Source of the DNA: Caldilineaceae bacterium
GTDB taxonomy: Bacteria; Chloroflexota; Anaerolineae; Caldilineales; Caldilineaceae
Direction: 5' to 3'
NCBI GenBank assembly: GCA_028819675.1
Contig: JAPPKT010000180.1
Location: forward strand, 1 to 16,001
DNA length: 16,001 nucleotides
In this document: positions 12,086 to 16,001 of the stretch, piece after piece
How the letters are laid out: every line of letters starts with the position of its first letter
Numbering within the stretch: the first letter of the stretch is position 1
Notes under the pieces: generated by a model
Databases searched by the model: none
What the model was told of the DNA's origin: nothing
What the model saw: only the letters and a program-made list of their open reading frames with translations
Program-made: the position numbers and the translations under genes

Positions 12086-13924
12086 ATGTCGATACCTCGT
12101 CCGGAGTACCCGCGGCCGCAGTTTGTGCGTAAGGACTGGCTCTGCCTGAACGGCGAGTGGGAGTTTGAGATCGACCAGGGGGACAGCGGCCTGGAAAGGG
12201 GACTGTTGGGGCGTCCGCTTGGGAGTCGGATAGTGGTTCCTTTCTGTCCGGAGTCGAGGCTTTCGGGGGTGGAGAACCACGACTTTCTAGAGGCGGTCTG
12301 GTACCGGCGGCAGGTGGAGATCCCAAGCAGTTGGGCGGGGCGGCGGGTGCTGCTGCATTTCCAGGCGGTGGATTACGACGCCACTGTATGGGTCAACGGA
12401 GAGGAGGTTGGGCGCCACCGAGGGGGATTCAGCCCCTTTACTTGTGATTTGAGCGACGCGGCTCTGCCGGGTGAGCGGGTGACAGTTGTAGTGCGGGCGC
12501 GGGACAACCACCGGGATCCACAGCCGCGGGGCAAACAGGCGCAGACGTATGGACCGCGGGGCGCGATATACGTGCGGACGACCGGCATCTGGCAGAGCGT
12601 ATGGATGGAACCGGTACCGGAGATTCATTTGGGACGGCCGCGGCTGACGCCGGACGTTGCCAACAGTGTCATCCGCGTGGAGCAGCCGCTGGTTCTGCGG
12701 CGGGCGGCGGCGGAGCGGTTTCAGACTGCGAAACTGGATGGAGTTCGATTGCAGGCCCAGCTTCTGGACAGGGAAGGTATTGTGACGGAGGCAGAATGTT
12801 CAGCCGAACTCGACCTCTGTCCGCAACTGGCGTTGTGGATTCCGGAAGGGCGGCGACGGCTGTGGTCGATCGAGGACCCGCATCTGTATGATTTGGTGCT
12901 GAGGCTGGTGGATGGAAAGGGAGAGGTGGTTGATGAGGCGCGCAGCTACGCGGGACTGCGCAGCGTGGCAATCAGTGGGAAGGCGATCACGTTGAATGGA
13001 CGGCCCGTTTTTCAGAGGCTGGTACTGGACCAAGGCTACTACCCGGACGGCATTATGACGGCGCCCAGTGACGAGGCCCTGCGCCGGGATATTGAGCTGA
13101 GCAAAGAGGCCGGTTTCAACGGTGCGCGGCTGCACCAGAAGGTCTTTGAGGAGCGATTTCTGTACCATGCCGACCGTTTGGGATATCTGATCTGGGGCGA
13201 ATTCGGTGACTGGGGATGCCGTCATTACGGCGCGGTGGAGGATCATCAGCAGCCGACGGCGTCTTATATTACCGAGTGGCTGGAGGTATTGGAGCGGGAC
13301 TATTCTCATCCGTCGATCGTGGGATGGTGCCCGCTCAACGAAACCTGGCAGCCGCTACACGACCGGATTACTACGCTAGATGCGGTGACGCGGGGCCTGT
13401 ACCTGGCGACGAAGGCGATGGACAGGACACGGCCGGTGTTGGACACATCGGGCTATTCGCACCGCGTGCCGGAGGCGGACGTCTACGACAGTCATGACTA
13501 CACGCAGGACGTTGAATTGTTTGCCGAGCGTCACGCCCAGGTGGCCGCCGGAAAGCCCTATCTCAATCAGCGAAACGGGCAGACCTGGTCGATCGCCTAC
13601 AGAGGACAGCCGTTCTTTGTGAGTGAGTTCGGCGGCATCTGGTGGAACCCCGATGTAAGGGAGGGAGAAGACTCCTGGGGCTACGGAGAGAGGCCAAAGT
13701 CGATAGAAGAGTTCTATGAACGGTTCACACGCTTGTGTGGGATTTTATTGGACGACCCCGCACATTTCGGTTATTGCTACACGCAATTGACCGACATTCT
13801 GCAAGAGCAGAACGGGATCTACGGTTTTGACCGGTCGCTGAAGTTCGACATGGCAAGGATACGGGCGGCGCAGGAGAGATCGGCGGCGATTGAAGCGACC
13901 GACGGTGTACGTACCGACCCGTAA
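12086..13924 (+). CDS. Glycoside hydrolase family 2 beta-glycosidase
   Basis: A 612-residue retaining beta-glycosidase (beta-galactosidase / beta-glucuronidase / beta-mannosidase clan). In order: a GH2 sugar-binding jelly-roll domain (about 10-180, with LNGEWEFEID, VDYDATVWVNGEEVG, GGFSPFTCDL and TTGIWQSVWME), an Ig-like domain (about 182-295), and a TIM barrel (about 298-600). The acid/base is E419 in WCPLNETWQP and the nucleophile is E514 in FFVSEFGGIWW. The N-x-K motif that recognises the uronate carboxylate in beta-glucuronidases is not visible in the matching loop (about 574-588, EQNGIYGFDR), so a neutral sugar is more likely than a uronide. No signal peptide: cytoplasmic, so its substrate must be imported as oligosaccharide or glycoside. 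The ATG has AGGAG (12074-12078) 7 bases upstream. It is the last gene of the rightward group and could supply the sugar used by the neighbouring dehydrogenases (inference). Confidence 0.92.
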   Translation: MSIPRPEYPRPQFVRKDWLCLNGEWEFEIDQGDSGLERGLLGRPLGSRIVVPFCPESRLSGVENHDFLEAVWYRRQVEIPSSWAGRRVLLHFQAVDYDATVWVNGEEVGRHRGGFSPFTCDLSDAALPGERVTVVVRARDNHRDPQPRGKQAQTYGPRGAIYVRTTGIWQSVWMEPVPEIHLGRPRLTPDVANSVIRVEQPLVLRRAAAERFQTAKLDGVRLQAQLLDREGIVTEAECSAELDLCPQLALWIPEGRRRLWSIEDPHLYDLVLRLVDGKGEVVDEARSYAGLRSVAISGKAITLNGRPVFQRLVLDQGYYPDGIMTAPSDEALRRDIELSKEAGFNGARLHQKVFEERFLYHADRLGYLIWGEFGDWGCRHYGAVEDHQQPTASYITEWLEVLERDYSHPSIVGWCPLNETWQPLHDRITTLDAVTRGLYLATKAMDRTRPVLDTSGYSHRVPEADVYDSHDYTQDVELFAERHAQVAAGKPYLNQRNGQTWSIAYRGQPFFVSEFGGIWWNPDVREGEDSWGYGERPKSIEEFYERFTRLCGILLDDPAHFGYCYTQLTDILQEQNGIYGFDRSLKFDMARIRAAQERSAAIEATDGVRTDP

Positions 13925-13926
13925 CT

Positions 13927-13944
13927 GCCGGCGACCGGCTTTCT
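13927..13944 (+). terminator. Weak intrinsic terminator after the GH2 gene
   Basis: GCCGG (13927-13931), loop CGA, CCGGC (13935-13939), then TTTCT, starting 2 bases after the stop codon. The stem is short and the T-run brief; the position between convergent genes supports it. Confidence 0.35.
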
Positions 13945-14034
13945 GCCGCTAATCCCCTCCCCTCGCATCACTTTCTGCAGTCACAGTGCGCCGACCTGTA
14001 GCGCCATTGGAACAGACCGGGTTGCAAGCCAAGA

Positions 14035-15294
14035 TCAACCTCGACCGGAGATCGCGGTGACGATATTGTCGCCCTCGGTGGGACGTTCGGGCTGTTCGGC
14101 CTGACCGGCTTTGGCCGCCATGAGCGGGTAGGCGTCCATCGGTTTCAGGCCGGCCACCGGTGGCAGGTCGGGCACTCGCTGCATGGCCCTTTCGATGGCG
14201 GGCTCCAACTTTTCCAGTTTACGCTTTTGGCGGTGGTCGTGGCGGTCTTTGAAAGCGGGCATCACCTGAGCGGCGAAGAGTTCGAGTGATTCGCAGATGT
14301 GCTCGTGGCGGTTGTTGCCGGCCTGTTGGACGAAGACGACCTGATCGACGCCGGCGTTTTCGAGAGCCTCCAGGTTTTGGGCCACCTGGGAGGGTGTGCC
14401 GATTCCGGCGGAGGGCTCGTATTTCTCCGGCATATTGCGTTGAAAGTCCTGCCACAGATCGAATTCGCCGGGTAGGTGACTGCCGGTGATATAGAAGTGG
14501 CTAAGGGCGTAGCCGAAGAACTGGAAGTTGCGGGCGCCGCGTCGTTCGGCCTCGGCGCCGTCTTCGTGGAGCATGAAGCCGGCTACGATGGCGAGATTGG
14601 GATTGACGCCGCGGCCGATTGGGTTGCACTCGCGCTCGAAGGTCTCGTAGTACTCATCCACCCAGTGGGCGGCGCTGTCGGGATCGATGAAGGCGAAGGT
14701 CAGCGCGCCCATGCCGTAGCGGGCTGCGATCTTAATCGTGTCGCGGTTGGAGCAGGCGAGCCACAGGGGCGGGTGCGGCTTCTGGAGGGGCTTGGGGACG
14801 ACGTTGCGGGGCGGCATGGAGAAGCTCGCGCCGTCGAAGCCGGCGTACGGTTCCATGATCATCATTTTGGCCGCCTCGCGGACCGACTCTTCCCACATCA
14901 GATGCTTCTGCTCCGGGTCGATGCCGAAGCCTTCGAGTTCGCTGCGGCTGCTCGAGGAGCCGGTGCCCCATTCGACGCGGCCGTCGCTGATCAGGTCGAG
15001 GGTGGCGATGCGCTCGGCGATGCGGGCGGGGTGGTTGAAGTTGCTGGGCATGAGGACGATGCCGTGGCCGAGGCGGATCTGGCGGGTGCGCTGGCTGCAG
15101 GCGGCAAGGAAGACCTCGGGCGCGGAGGAGTGGGAGTACTCTTCCAGGAAATGATGCTCGACTTCCCAGGCGTAGTCAATGCCGAGTCGATCGGCCAGCT
15201 CGACCTGATCCAGGGCCTCCTTGAGGAGACGGTGCTCGCTGTCCTCGGCCCAAGGGCGGGGGAGCTGGTGTTCGTAGAAGATACCGAATTGCAA
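14035..15294 (-). CDS. LLM class flavin-dependent oxidoreductase (luciferase-like monooxygenase)
   Basis: A 419-residue member of the bacterial luciferase-like TIM-barrel family, which uses reduced FMN or F420 to oxidise or reduce small organic substrates. Recognisable segments are FGIFYEHQLPRP at the N-terminus, LADRLGIDYAWEVEHHF (33-49), RIRLG-type strand QIRLGHGIVLMP (72-83), HPARIAERIATLDLISDGRVEWGTG (88-112, given as family landmarks NHPAR and DLISDGR), PPLWLACSN (175-183) and GIGTPSQVAQNL (297-308). The barrel ends near residue 350. A Pro-, Lys- and Glu-rich tail of about 65 residues follows and is not part of the barrel. The start is TTG at 15292-15294, with AAAGGA 7 bases upstream; the family N-terminal strand begins right there and no nearby in-frame ATG fits. 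It is convergent with the GH2 gene and 201 bp from the next gene. Substrate and cofactor type are unknown. Confidence 0.92.
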   Translation of the reverse strand: MQFGIFYEHQLPRPWAEDSEHRLLKEALDQVELADRLGIDYAWEVEHHFLEEYSHSSAPEVFLAACSQRTRQIRLGHGIVLMPSNFNHPARIAERIATLDLISDGRVEWGTGSSSSRSELEGFGIDPEQKHLMWEESVREAAKMMIMEPYAGFDGASFSMPPRNVVPKPLQKPHPPLWLACSNRDTIKIAARYGMGALTFAFIDPDSAAHWVDEYYETFERECNPIGRGVNPNLAIVAGFMLHEDGAEAERRGARNFQFFGYALSHFYITGSHLPGEFDLWQDFQRNMPEKYEPSAGIGTPSQVAQNLEALENAGVDQVVFVQQAGNNRHEHICESLELFAAQVMPAFKDRHDHRQKRKLEKLEPAIERAMQRVPDLPPVAGLKPMDAYPLMAAKAGQAEQPERPTEGDNIVTAISGRG

Positions 15295-15301
15295 GAGGCG
15301 A

Positions 15302-15307
15302 TCCTTT
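15302..15307 (-). promoter_or_regulatory. Shine-Dalgarno site for the TTG start of the flavin oxidoreductase
   Basis: AAAGGA on the minus strand, 7 bases before the TTG at 15292-15294. It is the main reason to accept the TTG start. Confidence 0.55.
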
Positions 15308-15334
15308 GAAAGTGGCTAAGAGTCGAATACGTTT

Positions 15335-15346
15335 GTCGGGACCGAC
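15335..15346. repeat. Near-palindrome in the leader of the flavin oxidoreductase
   Basis: GTCGG (15335-15339), GA, CCGAC (15342-15346). It lies just downstream of the predicted transcription start (about 15352), where a repressor site could block transcription. The function is inferred only from position. Confidence 0.3.
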
Positions 15347-15358
15347 ATTTTCAGGTCC

Positions 15359-15387
15359 ATTATACGGTTATTCGACGGAGGAGACGA
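15359..15387 (-). promoter_or_regulatory. Candidate promoter of the flavin oxidoreductase
   Basis: On the minus strand a perfect -10 TATAAT (15359-15364) lies 17 bp from a weak -35 TCGTCT (15382-15387). The expected leader is about 58 bases. Confidence 0.45.
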
Positions 15388-15437
15388 AGTTTCGCCAAGC
15401 CCCACCTGGGGAAAGTCCTCAATGCGCGTAACCACCA

Positions 15438-15458
15438 GGGCACCCACGAGGGGTGCCC
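15438..15458 (-). terminator. Hairpin downstream of the lactonase-like gene
   Basis: A perfect 8-bp stem: GGGCACCC (15438-15445), loop ACGAG, GGGTGCCC (15451-15458), 37 bases past the stop codon. It is the strongest hairpin in the gap but lacks a T-run on the minus strand, so it may be a Rho-assisted terminator or an mRNA-stabilising structure. Confidence 0.45.
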
Positions 15459-15495
15459 CGGTAGGTTGCTGACCGGAATAGGGTTTCAATGGTAT

Positions 15496-16001
15496 CTAGG
15501 GGCCGAAGAGCAGGCAGACGGCCATAGGTGCCCAGACCATGTCGCCGACGGGCGTGAGCTGGCCGGTGTCTGCATCGCGACTGAAGACACAGATGTCGTC
15601 GGAGTCCTGGTTGGCGGCGAGGACCCAGGCGCCGGTTGGGTCGATGGTGAAGTTGCGGGGGGTCTGACCCCGGGTCGATGCATGGCCGGCGGCGGTGAGG
15701 CGGCCGCTGTCCTGGTCAACGGAGAAGATGGCAAGCGTGTTGTGGTGGCGGTTGGAGCCGTAGACGAAGCGGCCATCGGCGGAAACGTGAATGTCTGCGG
15801 TGCTGAGTCCGCTCTTGTCGTCGACGTCATCCGGTAGAGTTGAAATCGTCTGGATGGCGTCGAGTGCGCCGGTACCGGCGTCGAAGGCGCATACAGTTAC
15901 CGTCAGGTCCAGCTCGTTGATGATGTATGCGTTGCGTCCGTTGGGGTGGAAGTCAAAGTGGCGGGGGCCGGCTCCACCTTGTACGGAAATGTGGTCGGGA
16001 T
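15496..16001 (-). CDS. Lactonase family beta-propeller protein, C-terminal part (cut by window edge)
   Basis: The last 167 codons of a gene entering from the right edge; stop TAG at 15496-15498. The translated frame shows repeating propeller blades, each with a PRHFDFHPNG-, HVSADGRFVYGSNR- or RNFTIDPTGAWVLAAN-type strand followed by an AIFSVD or ICVFSRD strand and a DxxTGxL turn (DAGTGAL, DQDSGRL, DADTGQL). This is the pattern of the 7-bladed 6-phosphogluconolactonase-like family (PF10282). In that family, E. coli 6-phosphogluconolactonase hydrolyses the lactone made by sugar oxidation; many relatives have untested activity. The end PMAVCLLFGP agrees with the usual family ending. The N-terminal half, including any signal peptide and more blades, lies outside the window. 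Hydrolysing a sugar lactone made by the neighbouring dehydrogenases would fit (inference). Confidence 0.88.
   Translation of the reverse strand, partial: PDHISVQGGAGPRHFDFHPNGRNAYIINELDLTVTVCAFDAGTGALDAIQTISTLPDDVDDKSGLSTADIHVSADGRFVYGSNRHHNTLAIFSVDQDSGRLTAAGHASTRGQTPRNFTIDPTGAWVLAANQDSDDICVFSRDADTGQLTPVGDMVWAPMAVCLLFGP

Noticed and set aside
14476..15309. 277-codon open frame on the plus strand opposite the flavin oxidoreductase
   Set aside because: Antisense shadow with Ala/Gly/Val/Glu-biased content and no recognisable motif.
1..16001. CRISPR array, tRNA, rRNA or insertion sequence
   Set aside because: No regularly spaced direct repeats, no tRNA cloverleaf or conserved rRNA segments, and no transposase motif were noticed by eye on either strand.

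Overview
The window carries 13 protein-coding genes (two cut by its ends) in a GC-rich, tightly packed bacterial chromosome segment. I see no rRNA, tRNA, CRISPR array, insertion sequence or phage gene. The gene types (a dehydratase of the enolase superfamily, zinc and Gfo/Idh/MocA dehydrogenases, a GH2 glycosidase, a beta-propeller lactonase, a luciferase-like oxidoreductase, NicX-like proteins and a DUF433/DUF5615 pair) suggest a free-living or host-associated heterotroph. An uncultured Chloroflexota (Caldilineales-like) or Poribacteria-like lineage would fit. That placement is inference from gene content only and has low confidence. Good Shine-Dalgarno sites precede most starts. Several starts are TTG or GTG.

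Left region (1-2551, minus strand): three tandem paralogues of the 2,5-dihydroxypyridine dioxygenase (NicX) / M29 aminopeptidase fold, the leftmost cut by the window. They probably form one operon read leftward from a promoter near 2620-2663. The middle copy has lost the Asp of the C-terminal His-x-Asp metal site. A perfect hairpin lies in each of the two intercistronic gaps. A 625-bp gene-poor gap (2552-3176) separates them from a divergent D-2-hydroxyacid dehydrogenase (3177-4214, plus).

Centre (4254-9898, minus strand): read leftward, a galactonate-dehydratase-like enolase-superfamily enzyme, a zinc alcohol dehydrogenase, RecQ helicase and a Gfo/Idh/MocA oxidoreductase. The first two look like one sugar-acid catabolic unit. 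RecQ is a housekeeping repair gene that sits among them.

Right (10257-13924, plus strand): a sorbitol-dehydrogenase-type zinc enzyme, then a DUF433/DUF5615 toxin-antitoxin-like pair whose genes overlap by 4 bp, then a GH2 beta-glycosidase. A 358-bp divergent control region (9899-10256) faces the dehydratase operon. It holds a 14-bp perfect palindrome just upstream of a recognisable promoter. Converging on the GH2 gene from the right are a luciferase-like flavin oxidoreductase (14035-15294, minus) and the C-terminal part of a lactonase-type beta-propeller (15496 onward, minus).

Read together (inference), the glycosidase, dehydrogenases, lactonase and acid-sugar dehydratase resemble a non-phosphorylative oxidative route: release a sugar, oxidise it to a lactone, hydrolyse that to the aldonate, and dehydrate it to a 2-keto-3-deoxy acid. 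No transporter, regulator, keto-deoxy-acid kinase or aldolase is present in the window.
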